DNA of 64,000 nucleotides from the NCBI GenBank assembly GCA_964553375.1, contig CAZKKN010000002.1, forward strand, positions 46,407-110,406, written 5' to 3'. Source of the DNA: UBA9715 sp964553375. Its GTDB lineage: Bacteria > Actinomycetota > Coriobacteriia > Coriobacteriales > Eggerthellaceae. The notes under the pieces were generated by a model, which saw nothing but the letters and a program-made list of their open reading frames with translations, was not told where the DNA came from and made no database searches. This document shows positions 35,530-44,590 of this stretch, in pieces. The translations under genes were made by a program, and so were the position numbers. Position 1 is the first letter of the stretch. Each line of letters opens with the position of its first letter.

Positions 35530-35958
35530 ATAGAGCAGGCAAAACGCCCCGATTTGCACCACATCTCCGGGTTTGAGCATTCCCGCTTCAAGCACCCGGT
35601 CGTTCACCCACACGCCGTTAACCGAGCCCTGGTCGCGAATGATGCAACCCTGAGGGCCCACTTCCAGCGTGGCATGGTTGCGCGAGACGGTCATGTCATT
35701 CAGGAAAACATCGCAGCGCGGGTCGCGGCCGATGGAGAGCTCACCAGGGCGCAACTCTATGTCCAGGCCGGTCTGAGGGCCGCGGATGATACGGAAATCG
35801 CAGCGATGGGTCACCGGCTGGGGCCGCTCATCCAAAGGGACGGTCACCGAGATGGGGCTGAACGTCTCCGTGGAACCCAGCATCTTGAATCCGCAATAGG
35901 GGCATTTCCCTATATCGTCAGCGATGATGTTATTGCATATGGGGCATGTGTTCGTCAT
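35515..35958 (-). CDS. Zinc-ribbon and FHA domain protein
   Basis: FHA domains bind phosphothreonine peptides. The 147-residue product begins with a zinc ribbon (Cys5, Cys8, Cys19 and Cys22) and has an FHA domain (about 63-140) with Gly77-Arg78, Ser92-Arg93-Asn94-His95 and Asn114-Gly115, all key phosphopeptide residues. It is likely a reader for a Ser/Thr kinase, possibly the one whose PASTA tail may be at the window's left edge. It lies between dacA and iorA on the same strand. Confidence 0.9.
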   Translation of the reverse strand: MTNTCPICNNIIADDIGKCPYCGFKMLGSTETFSPISVTVPLDERPQPVTHRCDFRIIRGPQTGLDIELRPGELSIGRDPRCDVFLNDMTVSRNHATLEVGPQGCIIRDQGSVNGVWVNDRVLEAGMLKPGDVVQIGAFCLLYRERP

Positions 35959-35991
35959 GGCTGCCTGCCGTTTCCGTATCCGAAGACTGCT

Positions 35992-37398
35992 CTAAACCGT
36001 ACTCGATTGATTGTTATCGATTATCGGCATTACATTATAAACCTGCGAATCGGCCTGAGTGGGAGCACCGGTCAAACCGCTGGTGAGCCGCTGCCACATA
36101 ATGGCGATGGCCGTGAGCGGGTCGGGGCCATCCACCTGCTCGGTGGCCACAAGGGGTTGTTCTGCCACCACCTGATTGCGCTGGCGATAGGTCACCGTGC
36201 CCACCTTATCCCCCGGCCGCACCGTGCCGCGGATCTCGTCGAAGACCACCGTCTGGCTCACATTGCCCTCCAGATCGAAGATGGAGATGGTAGCCTCGGG
36301 GTCTGCCAGCGTGGCCTTCACCGTCTTGTCCGTCCAATCCCCGTGGCTCACCTCAGCCACCAGGGGCACATCCTTGACCTGGCCGTCTATCTCCATGGAG
36401 GTGCTCTCTTCGCTTTGGGCCAAGGGCAGCACCTTCACGTGGTCGTAATACCATTCGAAGAGCATCCGCGCGTCCACGAAGCGCTGATGCTCGTCTTCCG
36501 AGTCTAGCAGCACCGCATAGAGCTCGCGGCCCTCTTTGTTGGCGGCTCCCATGAAGCTCGGGCCGGCCGCATCGGTCATGCCGGTTTTGATGCCGATGGC
36601 GAATTCATACATCTCAAGCAGCTCATCGGTCGTCTCAAGCTCCACCGGCTCGGTTTTGCCGTCGCGTTCCACCTCGATGGTGGTGGAACCATGGGATACC
36701 ACCTCGCGTATCTCCGGGTATTCCATGGCGCGCTTGGCCACTTTCACCTGGTCAAGGGCTGTGGAATGGAGGTTTCCCACATATTCCTCGTCATCCAAGC
36801 CATGGGGGTTCTCATAAAGCGTGTTCTCGCAGCCGATCTCCTCGGCCTTGGCGTTCATGGCGGCAACGAAGGCCTTGATGGGGTCTGACTCGCCGCTTCC
36901 CCCTTCATCGATGATCCGCTTGCCCACCGTCTCTGCCAATGCCACAGCCGCATCGTTGCCGCTGGGCACTAGAAGCGCCTTCAGAGCGGCGTCGAAGGAC
37001 ATCACATCTCCCTCTTGCAGGTTGGCGCTCGACTCGCCTATGGAGGCTGCCGCAGCGGAAACGGTGATCTTAGCGGAAGGATCCCCCTTATCGAGGGCGA
37101 CGATCGCAGTCATGACCTTCGTGATGGAGGCGATCTGCTGGGCAGCATCACCCTGACGGCTGAAATACACGTTGCCCTCCTCATCCATCAACGCAGCGTA
37201 TTCCGAGTCGATGGAAGGGCACTCGGCTAAGGTGAGCTCGCGCTCTTCGGCGGTATATCCCGCAATCACATCGGCCTTGCGCACATCGGCCCAAGCAGGG
37301 GAAATGCCGCCGAAGGCAAGGCAAGAGGCCAGAATGAGGGCTGTAAACGGAGCCGGAACCCGCAGGAGGGCCTTTTTCATCGAGGCGACGATGCTCAT
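35992..37398 (-). CDS. dacA: D-alanyl-D-alanine carboxypeptidase
   Basis: This penicillin-binding enzyme trims the terminal D-Ala of peptidoglycan stems. The 468-residue product has a signal peptide (about 7-37), the active-site motifs Ser91-x-x-Lys94 (SITK), Ser146-Gly-Asn148 and Lys271-Thr-Gly273, and a C-terminal beta domain with a possible amphipathic membrane helix (PLTAIAIMWQRL). ATG 37398 overlaps the vanW stop by 4 nt (ATGA) and follows AAGGAG. Confidence 0.95.
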   Translation of the reverse strand: MSIVASMKKALLRVPAPFTALILASCLAFGGISPAWADVRKADVIAGYTAEERELTLAECPSIDSEYAALMDEEGNVYFSRQGDAAQQIASITKVMTAIVALDKGDPSAKITVSAAAASIGESSANLQEGDVMSFDAALKALLVPSGNDAAVALAETVGKRIIDEGGSGESDPIKAFVAAMNAKAEEIGCENTLYENPHGLDDEEYVGNLHSTALDQVKVAKRAMEYPEIREVVSHGSTTIEVERDGKTEPVELETTDELLEMYEFAIGIKTGMTDAAGPSFMGAANKEGRELYAVLLDSEDEHQRFVDARMLFEWYYDHVKVLPLAQSEESTSMEIDGQVKDVPLVAEVSHGDWTDKTVKATLADPEATISIFDLEGNVSQTVVFDEIRGTVRPGDKVGTVTYRQRNQVVAEQPLVATEQVDGPDPLTAIAIMWQRLTSGLTGAPTQADSQVYNVMPIIDNNQSSTV

Positions 37399-39824
37399 GG
37401 GGTCGCTCCTTCCGCAGACTGGGACTGGGCCGTGGGGGCATCAGATCCCGTCTCCGCTGCTTCATCAGCTTGCGTGTCTTCCTCTTCCTTTTCGTCTTCT
37501 TCCTTCTTCTCCAAAGGCTTGGTGTCTGTACCCGGCCCCACCACGTATATCTCATCTTGGGGCAGGTAGACCGAAGCGAAGTTATCGTAATCCAGCACGT
37601 TGCCGTTCTTATCCTTGATGATGCGGGTTACGTTGATCTCCTTGCCGTCATGGCCGGATGTCTTCAGGTAATAGGCCCCTTTGGCCAGATTCGGGTCCTC
37701 ATTGAAGCGAGTGGAGTACTTCTTCCCCTCTTTCCAATCCCCTGTGACCGTCTCAATGACATAACCGGTGTACACGCCGTACACCGTAGCGGTGATGGAG
37801 GAATCGGTGTAAGACAGCCGCAAAAGCACGTCGCTATCGAAGTTGTTACGCCAGACAAGGTCCATCTCCGGATAGGTCACCGCCGCATCGCGCCCATCGG
37901 GGTAATTCGCCATATACAGGGTGTGGTTGTGGCGGGTTGGGATGTCCAGGCCCGCCTCATAGACCGCATTGAAGATGGTCGTGGCGACCTGGCAGATGCC
38001 GCCACCGATGGAATCGGTTATCTCGCCATCCACGATGGAACCGGCAGACCAGAAGCCCGCAGCCTCATTGGTGTCGCCGGACTCGTCGTTGAAGCTCCAA
38101 ATGCCCCCGTTGGCATCCACGATGCGGTTGTTCAGGATGTCAGCTGCCAGCTTGATGTTGTGGTTGCGGTTCTCGGTGCCCACATAGTTGGAGAATTCCG
38201 TGGTGAACTCGCCGATGGGAGAGACGATATCCAGTTCCATGGCCTCGTTGAGCGTCAGGGTCTCGGGCTTATCGGTCTCCCCTATCTCGATTGCGATGTT
38301 ATAGGGTTCCTCATTGGACCAGGCTATGCCGCTTTCCCCATACAGGGCCTCTTGCAGCTCGCCCACGGCAGGCGATACCTGGGGAAGCTTTCCCGGACCG
38401 CCCGTGGTTACGATGATATCCGACCCCTCCTCGCGAAACGTTACCGTAGTGTCTTCCGCCGTCACGTGGGCCTCTGCCCCCTTTGAGATGGCAGGGATGG
38501 CAAGGGAGGAATCGATGGAGACCCCTAGCTTGAAACCCTCGCCATCAGGCACAGTGGAGACGACCGTCCAATCCCCCAGATCTATGTCTGTGGCATGGAA
38601 GCGGTTGTCCTTGTAGGTGAAGTCCGCCTCACAACCCAAAGCGTGGTTCAGCTGATCCACCAGCTCTTCAGCCTGGGCCATGGTGATGCGGGAAGGCGCA
38701 TCCACATACTCCATCACGATGGGCAGCGGCTCGCTTTCCAATATCATGGCATCGGAGATCTTCCGGGCAAGCCATTCCCTATCCACCATGGTGCCGTCGT
38801 GACCCTCAACCGCCGTAGCCCAGGCGTTGTGGATCTCCACCGTGGTGTCCTTGCGGGGGTTGCCGGTGCTCTCGTCTATCTGCAAAGCCAGGTCCTCCAA
38901 AGCCTGATGGTCGAAGTTCACCCCTAAGGGGATGTCCACCGGGTCGCTTGCCAGGCTGAGCCGCTCGAAGAATCCCCCTTCGCTGCGGCCGATGGCCAGT
39001 GCGGCATCTATGGCCTGCTGATAGGGGACTTCGGCCTTCAGACTCAGGGCATCCACCATCCAGTGCACCACCCCCAGGGATTCCTGGTCTTCGATGGCGC
39101 TGCCTTCAGCGATGGCTTGCTGAGCCGCCGAAAGGGCGGCTTCGCCCTTCTCTTTGGCTTCTTCGTTGCCGTAAAGCACCACTTGAGCGCTTGATACCCG
39201 CGGCCCGAAGGTGCTATGGAGCGTCTGGTTCATCTCCTCGGGGTTCATGCCCCCTACGTTCACACCGTTGATGCTTATGTTGCCGTAGGCGCGGTTCCAG
39301 TTGCTCACCGTGTCCCAAAGGGCCACGCCGCCTACGAGCACCAGGATAACCAGAGCAACGAGCACCGGACGGCTGCTGAGGATCTTCTCACCTATGGAGG
39401 TCTTGCGCTGCGCCTTCCCCCCTCTGGGCGGCTGGGAAGATGCGCTGTGGCGCCCGGATGCGTTTTTTGCACGGGTGCCTGCGGACGTCTTCGACGTTAA
39501 GCGGCTGGAAGAAGGGCCCCCACTTAAAGGAGCGGAACTGCGCTGGGTGCCCGTGTTCTGAGACTGACGGCTGCGACCTACAGAGCCCGAAGGGCGCGAA
39601 GCGGGGCGCGCTGAGGTGCGGCCGGAACGCGACGAGGCGCTTGAAGGCGCAGAGGGGTGGGTGGGAACCGATTGGCGCCGGGGCCGAGGCGAGAAATCGA
39701 ACGCCGGGCTGGTGGTGTTTGAGCCCACCGAGCCGCTGCGGGTGCTTCGAGAGCGCGCCGAGCCAGCCCGCGGGTTACTGCGCGGGTTATTGCGTTTAGG
39801 GTATGTATCTTTACTGGGACTCAT
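37395..39824 (-). CDS. VanW family protein with basic disordered N terminus
   Basis: The 809-residue product has about 150 residues of Ser, Arg, Pro and Gly-rich sequence in the cytoplasm, one membrane helix (about 153-170) and a large external part. That part includes putative peptidoglycan-binding repeats (about 175-560), a VanW domain (about 575-700, with GGGICQVATTIFNAVYEAGLDI) and an acidic Glu/Asp-rich tail. VanW is linked to cell-wall and vancomycin-resistance loci but its biochemistry is unclear. I chose ATG 39824 for its AAAGGA site. Translational overlap with dacA suggests a shared wall-related role. Confidence 0.88.
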   Translation of the reverse strand: MSPSKDTYPKRNNPRSNPRAGSARSRSTRSGSVGSNTTSPAFDFSPRPRRQSVPTHPSAPSSASSRSGRTSARPASRPSGSVGRSRQSQNTGTQRSSAPLSGGPSSSRLTSKTSAGTRAKNASGRHSASSQPPRGGKAQRKTSIGEKILSSRPVLVALVILVLVGGVALWDTVSNWNRAYGNISINGVNVGGMNPEEMNQTLHSTFGPRVSSAQVVLYGNEEAKEKGEAALSAAQQAIAEGSAIEDQESLGVVHWMVDALSLKAEVPYQQAIDAALAIGRSEGGFFERLSLASDPVDIPLGVNFDHQALEDLALQIDESTGNPRKDTTVEIHNAWATAVEGHDGTMVDREWLARKISDAMILESEPLPIVMEYVDAPSRITMAQAEELVDQLNHALGCEADFTYKDNRFHATDIDLGDWTVVSTVPDGEGFKLGVSIDSSLAIPAISKGAEAHVTAEDTTVTFREEGSDIIVTTGGPGKLPQVSPAVGELQEALYGESGIAWSNEEPYNIAIEIGETDKPETLTLNEAMELDIVSPIGEFTTEFSNYVGTENRNHNIKLAADILNNRIVDANGGIWSFNDESGDTNEAAGFWSAGSIVDGEITDSIGGGICQVATTIFNAVYEAGLDIPTRHNHTLYMANYPDGRDAAVTYPEMDLVWRNNFDSDVLLRLSYTDSSITATVYGVYTGYVIETVTGDWKEGKKYSTRFNEDPNLAKGAYYLKTSGHDGKEINVTRIIKDKNGNVLDYDNFASVYLPQDEIYVVGPGTDTKPLEKKEEDEKEEEDTQADEAAETGSDAPTAQSQSAEGATP

Positions 39825-40473
39825 GGTTCCTTTCCCGCAGAACCCTGCGAACCGATCCCAGGGCTGTGGCGATGTAATGGATAGTGGTGCCGATGGCCAA
39901 GGCAAGACCCAGATAGACCACCCAAATGGCCCATGAACACATCTCCCCGTTGAAGCCCGGCAGCCAGCCGAAGTCGCAAAGCCCCAGGCCCGGCACTAAA
40001 GGCATATTGAGCATGAGACCCGCCATGCCTACGAACAAAAACGTGGTAGCCACCTTGCCTGCATAGACCACCGGCACACGCACACCGTAGTTCTTCAGCA
40101 GATAGGCACCCCCGAAAAGGAGGAGCAGGTCCCGGGCAAGCACCAGAACCACCACCCAAAGGGGAAGCCTCCCTAAGATCAAAAGGCCCACCACTGCGCA
40201 GATTATGAGGATGCGGTCCACCGCCGGATCCAAAAGCTGCCCCAGCTTGGACACCGTATGGGTCCGACGAGCCACCTGGCCATCAACGAAATCCGTGAGT
40301 GCGGTTGCGGCGAAAAGCAATGCTGCGGCAACATCGTAGCCGGCAAGGAGCACACCCAAGCAGACGAACGTCATGCATAGCCGGATGAAGCTGATGACAT
40401 TCGCCACGGTAAGGATTCTATCGGTTACTTCCTCTGTCGGCTGCGATTTAGCTGATCCATCCATCTCAGACAA
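39811..40473 (-). CDS. Second CDP-alcohol phosphatidyltransferase
   Basis: The 220-residue membrane protein has the full CDP-alcohol phosphotransferase motif: Asp61, Asp64-Gly65, Ala68-Arg69, Gly78, Asp82 and Asp86. It is distinct from the PgsA domain at 14920 and may make phosphatidylglycerophosphate, cardiolipin or another phospholipid. TTG 40473 is favoured because AGGAG is 7 nt upstream; ATG 40464 is 16 nt away. The 3' end overlaps the vanW start by 14 nt. Confidence 0.88.
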   Translation of the reverse strand: MSEMDGSAKSQPTEEVTDRILTVANVISFIRLCMTFVCLGVLLAGYDVAAALLFAATALTDFVDGQVARRTHTVSKLGQLLDPAVDRILIICAVVGLLILGRLPLWVVVLVLARDLLLLFGGAYLLKNYGVRVPVVYAGKVATTFLFVGMAGLMLNMPLVPGLGLCDFGWLPGFNGEMCSWAIWVVYLGLALAIGTTIHYIATALGSVRRVLRERNHESQ

Positions 40474-40532
40474 AACCGAACTCCTCGTGCGCCCTGATGA
40501 ACCGGCATAAGGCCGGCAAAATTCGTTCGGTT
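40474..40532 (-). promoter_or_regulatory. Leader inverted repeat before the second phosphatidyltransferase gene
   Basis: Bases 40474-40481 and 40525-40532 are perfect 8-bp inverted repeats. The 3' arm on the minus strand lies between AGGAG and the TTG start. A CCGGC/GCCGG hairpin is nested inside (40502-40516). The fold could affect initiation. Confidence 0.35.
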
Positions 40533-40563
40533 CCAGATTATCACGGCTTGGGGCCGTTTGGGG

Positions 40564-41121
40564 CTATCTCTCCATTTCTCCAAGGGCAATGCGCACTTTG
40601 TGCGCCCTATCGTCATCCATATGGGAAAGCAGGGTTTGAAGCTGAGGGTCCGCCTTAGGCCAAGGCTCCTCCTCCGGTGCGGGGGCAGAGGCCGCATCAG
40701 GGCTCTGAGCTGGCGCTTTTGCTTCCGCAGTCTTGGATGGGACGCCCGTATCCGCTTTCTTCTCGGCCTTATCCCCGGCCCCTTGCGGGATATCCACCCG
40801 CTCAGAGGTCATGGTGGGGGTCACTTCGGCATAGGTGGGCAGCATGGAAAGGCACTGCTTGGGGCATACCGTGATGCAGTAACCGCACTGAACGCACTGG
40901 TAGCGATTGATCTGCCAGAACCGCTCGGCCTTGTTCACCGTGAGGCAATTGGTGGTGCAGCTGCGCTCGCAGAGGCCGCAGAGGATGCATTGCTCCCGGT
41001 CAATGGCGATATGGCCTTTCAGGCCCGCAGGAGCCGGCTTGGTCTCGAAAGGATAGAGCAACGTGACGGGCTTTTTGAACAGCGAGCCCAGCGTCATCTT
41101 CCCAAGTTTGAAAGCGCCCAT
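40564..41121 (-). CDS. echF: Ech hydrogenase subunit F, 2[4Fe-4S] ferredoxin-like, with repeat-bearing tail
   Basis: EchF relays electrons from ferredoxin to the small subunit, like NuoI in complex I. Two [4Fe-4S] motifs are formed by Cys45, Cys48, Cys51 and Cys55, and by Cys76, Cys79, Cys82 and Cys86. The protein is 185 residues because of a low-complexity C-terminal extension (about 105-158), ending in a helical module (159-180, LLSHMDDDRAHKVRIAL) like the three repeats in the EchD tail. It is the last gene of echABCDEF, 5 nt after echE. Confidence 0.92.
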   Translation of the reverse strand: MGAFKLGKMTLGSLFKKPVTLLYPFETKPAPAGLKGHIAIDREQCILCGLCERSCTTNCLTVNKAERFWQINRYQCVQCGYCITVCPKQCLSMLPTYAEVTPTMTSERVDIPQGAGDKAEKKADTGVPSKTAEAKAPAQSPDAASAPAPEEEPWPKADPQLQTLLSHMDDDRAHKVRIALGEMER

Positions 41122-41126
41122 CTTCC

Positions 41127-42215
41127 CTACCTTTCAGTGCAGCTGATGCATGGGTCGATGGTGAGGATGATCATATTCACATCGGCCACATCGCACCCCT
41201 TCAAAGCCAAGGTCATACCAGCGAGGTTCTCCGAAGTCGGCGTTCTGATCCGCATGCGATCGAGGTATTTCGTGCCATTGCCCTTGGCGTAGTAATAGCA
41301 TTCTCCGCGAGGCTGCTCCAGCACATTGCAGGCCTCGGCACCCGCTTCGGGGTTCCCTTTCACCGGCACGGCGATATCCCCCGCGGGGATCTTCGCCGCC
41401 AGCTCGTTGATGATATCGATGGATTGGACCACCTCGGCGCAGCGCACCTCCATACGGGCATAGCAATCGCAATCCGAAGAGAGGATGGGCTGGAAGTCCG
41501 AAAGCTCACCGTAGCCGCCTTTACCCAGCATGCGCACGTCGTAATTCACATTGGAGGCGCGACCGAATGGGCCCACCATGGAAAGCGCGCGGGCATCCTC
41601 GGTGGGGATCACACCCACGCCGGAGGTGCGGCTGTAGACCGATGAATCGCTCAAGAACGTAGCCACCAGCTGCTTATACTCATCGCGCAGACCATTCAGC
41701 ACCGAGACTATCTCGTCCATCTGGGAAGCGGAGATATCCCGCTGCACGCCGCCGATGCGGGTGACCGAGAAGATCACGCGACCGCCGGTCGTCTTCTCGA
41801 ACAGGTCCAGCACGCGTTCGCGCAACCGCCAGCAGTGCATGAACAGGCTCTCGAAGCCGAAGGCGTCAGCCGCCAAGCCCAACCACAGCAGATGGGAATG
41901 GATACGGGACATCTCATGCCAGATGGTGCGCAGATACTCGGCGCGCTGGGGAATCTCCACCCCCATAAGGCGCTCAACGGTTTCGGCGTAGCCCATGGAA
42001 TGACCGAAGGCGCAGATACCGCAGATGCGCTCGGCCACGTAGACGAACTGGTTGTAGTCCTTGGTCTGCACCAAGCGCTCCAGCCCCCGGTGGACGAATC
42101 CTATCTGAGGCATGGCCTCCACCACCACCTCATCTTCCACCACCAAGTCCAGATGGAGCGGCTCCGGCAGGACCGGATGCTGCGGACCGAAGGGGATGAT
42201 CGATGCTTTACCCAT
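41127..42215 (-). CDS. echE: Ech hydrogenase large subunit EchE ([NiFe] site)
   Basis: EchE holds the [NiFe] centre of a group 4 membrane-bound hydrogenase. All four nickel ligands are present: Cys65 and Cys68 (RICGICAFGHS) and Cys356 and Cys359 (DPCISCTER). This separates it from the related NuoD subunit, which lacks these cysteines. The 362-residue product ends three residues after the last ligand, so there is no C-terminal peptide for a maturation protease to remove. AGGAGGGGAGG precedes ATG 42215. Confidence 0.96.
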   Translation of the reverse strand: MGKASIIPFGPQHPVLPEPLHLDLVVEDEVVVEAMPQIGFVHRGLERLVQTKDYNQFVYVAERICGICAFGHSMGYAETVERLMGVEIPQRAEYLRTIWHEMSRIHSHLLWLGLAADAFGFESLFMHCWRLRERVLDLFEKTTGGRVIFSVTRIGGVQRDISASQMDEIVSVLNGLRDEYKQLVATFLSDSSVYSRTSGVGVIPTEDARALSMVGPFGRASNVNYDVRMLGKGGYGELSDFQPILSSDCDCYARMEVRCAEVVQSIDIINELAAKIPAGDIAVPVKGNPEAGAEACNVLEQPRGECYYYAKGNGTKYLDRMRIRTPTSENLAGMTLALKGCDVADVNMIILTIDPCISCTER

Positions 42216-42217
42216 GA

Positions 42218-43237
42218 TTACCTCCCCTCCTCGCGGGCGAAGGCCTCAAGCACCTTGGCCGCTTTCTCGTCGTCCATGGAAGCCAGAAGCGCTTCCATCT
42301 CCTCATCGGCATAAAGCTCGGTCAGGGGCTGATCCACTCCGGCCGCGTTATTCTCGTCTGCAACGCTGGGCGATACGCTGCCCTGAAGGGCCGTGCGCAC
42401 GCTGTCTGCCCGGGCGGGATCCATGGCTTCCAAGGCGGATTCCAACTCCTTATCCACCGGAAGCTGGGATAAGGCCCCTTGCTCGGTTTCCACATCCTGT
42501 GCGAACGAAGCCGTGGCCGCTTTCTGGGCGGGGCTTGCCGTGGCGAGGTCCCGGCCGGCATCCCGGGCATCCACCCGGGCTTCCTCGGTGGAAAGGGGCG
42601 TCGGGTCGGCTTCGACAGCCCGTGCTTTCAGGGCCGCTTCCACTTTGGCCACCTTCTCGGGGGAAAGCGAGGGCATCTTCGCATCCAGGCGCGCCTGAAG
42701 CTCCGGTGTCATAACGAAGCGCCTGCCACGACCGGGCTTCTCAGCCGCCTCGATATCGTCAGAGGCGCCTTCGGCGGATGCAGCGGCCTTCTCCCCCGCT
42801 GTGTCCGCGCTTCCAGATGCCTTGGCCTCCTTGGCCGCCTTCGCTGCCGCCGCTTTGCGCGCCTTATCGATGGCCGCCTTCTGCTCAGGGGACATGAAGG
42901 TCATGGGCTCGTTTTGAGCCGGAGCATACATGGTGCCCTGGAAGTCTATGGCGATGGGCCCCATGTTCACACCGAAAAGCTCCCGAGCCTCGTTTTCGAA
43001 TACGAAAGCAGCCAGGAACAGGTCGGTTATGGAGGGCACCTCATCTTCGGGCTTCACACCCACGATGTGGTAGTTGCGCAGGAAACCGTCGTTCATGAAC
43101 GAGTAGTACAGATCCACGCCGTCTTCGGTGTTGACGGCATGCGTTTGCACGAAACGCCAGCCTTCGGCTTTCATGAACGCGGCTTCGCGGCGCAAGTCCG
43201 CCAAAGCCAAAGGTACGAACTCCGATGAGAACTCCAT
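42218..43237 (-). CDS. echD: Ech hydrogenase subunit D (NuoC-like) with long repeat-bearing extension
   Basis: Residues 1-118 resemble the 30-kDa NuoC/EchD subunit (with FVFENEARELFGVNM). Unusually, about 220 more residues follow: an Ala/Lys/Glu-rich linker and three copies of a helical module near 178-205, 263-285 and 312-334, matching LxxxLxxM(D/S)xxKAxKVxxAL. The module also ends EchF. It resembles MgtE-N or FliG-type helical repeats. I chose ATG 43237, which gives the family N terminus; longer starts overlap echC. Confidence 0.9.
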   Translation of the reverse strand: MEFSSEFVPLALADLRREAAFMKAEGWRFVQTHAVNTEDGVDLYYSFMNDGFLRNYHIVGVKPEDEVPSITDLFLAAFVFENEARELFGVNMGPIAIDFQGTMYAPAQNEPMTFMSPEQKAAIDKARKAAAAKAAKEAKASGSADTAGEKAAASAEGASDDIEAAEKPGRGRRFVMTPELQARLDAKMPSLSPEKVAKVEAALKARAVEADPTPLSTEEARVDARDAGRDLATASPAQKAATASFAQDVETEQGALSQLPVDKELESALEAMDPARADSVRTALQGSVSPSVADENNAAGVDQPLTELYADEEMEALLASMDDEKAAKVLEAFAREEGR

Positions 43238-43242
43238 AGGAT

Positions 43243-43686
43243 CTAAGCCCCCTTCTTGGCCAGCTTCAAGGCTTGGGCCTTCTCGTCCAAAACCGCGATG
43301 CCCTTGACCACGGCATCGATGATGGCCTCGGGGCGCACCGCGCAACCCGGGGCGTAAACGTCCACCGGTATGGCCTTGTCCACCCCGCCTATGACGTTGT
43401 AGCAATCGTGGAAAATGCCCCCGGTACAGGCGCAGATACCGCAGGCTACCACCACTTTCGGCTCTATCATCTGGTCATAGATCTGCTTGATCACATCGAT
43501 GTTGCGCTCGTTGACCGAGCCGGTGACCAAGAAGATATCGGCGTGCTTGGGGTCGCCGGTGTTGATGATCCCGAAGCGCTCCACATCGAAGCCGGGGCAA
43601 AGGGCCGCAAGCACCTCGATGTCGCAACCATTGCAGCTGGATGCATCGTAATGGATGACCCAAGGGGATTTGGAAGAATAGCCCAT
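43243..43686 (-). CDS. echC: Ech hydrogenase small subunit EchC (NuoB-like)
   Basis: EchC carries the proximal [4Fe-4S] cluster that passes electrons to the [NiFe] site. The 147-residue product has Cys18 and Cys21 (SSCNGCD), the CGICACTGGIF segment (Cys82, Cys85) and Cys115 (APGCAVRPEAI), the usual ligand positions. The ATG follows GGAAG. The gene is 5 nt before echD in the operon. Confidence 0.95.
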   Translation of the reverse strand: MGYSSKSPWVIHYDASSCNGCDIEVLAALCPGFDVERFGIINTGDPKHADIFLVTGSVNERNIDVIKQIYDQMIEPKVVVACGICACTGGIFHDCYNVIGGVDKAIPVDVYAPGCAVRPEAIIDAVVKGIAVLDEKAQALKLAKKGA

Positions 43687-43698
43687 CGAGCTTCCTTT

Positions 43699-44580
43699 CT
43701 ACACGAAGGCGAGGAACACCACGTTGATGCCGCCGAAGACCAAGGCAACGAGCCAGGATGAATTGAGCATGGTCTGCCACTTCACACGGGCGAAGTTGTT
43801 ATCTATGACGATTTCCAAGAACCAAGCAGCCAAAGCGACCGCTATCGCCAAAACGATGGATGCTGGGTTGGACCAGAGGAAGAACATCCCCACCCAACCT
43901 AAGAAGAGCACGGTCTCGCACCAGTGCATGATCTCCACCTTGGCGAGGGTCTTGCCGCTCATCTCCGTGATGGTGCCCCGGACGATCTCTTGGTGGGCAT
44001 GATGGCACATGGAGATGTCAAAGGGGGATTTGCGCAGCTTGATGGTAAGGATGAACAGGAATCCCACGAAAGCCGGGATGGTGGTGACGATGATGGGCGC
44101 ATCCAGCAGAACAACGTGGTCCACCATGAACGAACCCGCGGCCATGAAGAAGCAAACCGCCATGAGCAGCACCATGGGCTCGTAAGACATGACCTGCAAC
44201 GTCTCACGCCCAGCCCCCAACTCCGAGAACGGGGAGCGGGACGAGTAGGAAGCCATGATGAAGAAAAGCGATGCCATGGTGATGATGAACGCGCTCATGA
44301 GCAGGTTATCTCCCGCGAAGAAGATGCCGCCGGCGAAAGCCGTGAACACCAACGCGCAGGTCATATACACGCCATCCACACCGTTCACGCTCACGTCATC
44401 CTTGGCGATGAGCTTACGCAGGTCATAATAGGGCTGCAGCAAGGGAGGTCCCACCCGGCCCTGCATCCGCGCCGAGATGATGCGGTCAAGGCCGGCAAGC
44501 AGGCAACCCAAGATGGGAGCTGCGATAGCGAATACCACCGTGGCTATGATCACTGCCAGGAAATTTTCCAATACGAACAT
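43699..44580 (-). CDS. echB: Ech hydrogenase membrane subunit EchB (NuoH-like)
   Basis: EchB is the membrane subunit that couples the electron-transfer arm to the ion pump. The 293-residue product has about eight hydrophobic helices and the NuoH-type features GRVGPPLLQPYYDLRKL and SPFSELGAGRETLQVMSYEP. It lies 10 nt after echA and 12 nt before echC. Confidence 0.95.
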   Translation of the reverse strand: MFVLENFLAVIIATVVFAIAAPILGCLLAGLDRIISARMQGRVGPPLLQPYYDLRKLIAKDDVSVNGVDGVYMTCALVFTAFAGGIFFAGDNLLMSAFIITMASLFFIMASYSSRSPFSELGAGRETLQVMSYEPMVLLMAVCFFMAAGSFMVDHVVLLDAPIIVTTIPAFVGFLFILTIKLRKSPFDISMCHHAHQEIVRGTITEMSGKTLAKVEIMHWCETVLFLGWVGMFFLWSNPASIVLAIAVALAAWFLEIVIDNNFARVKWQTMLNSSWLVALVFGGINVVFLAFV

Positions 44581-44590
44581 GGCCGACCTC

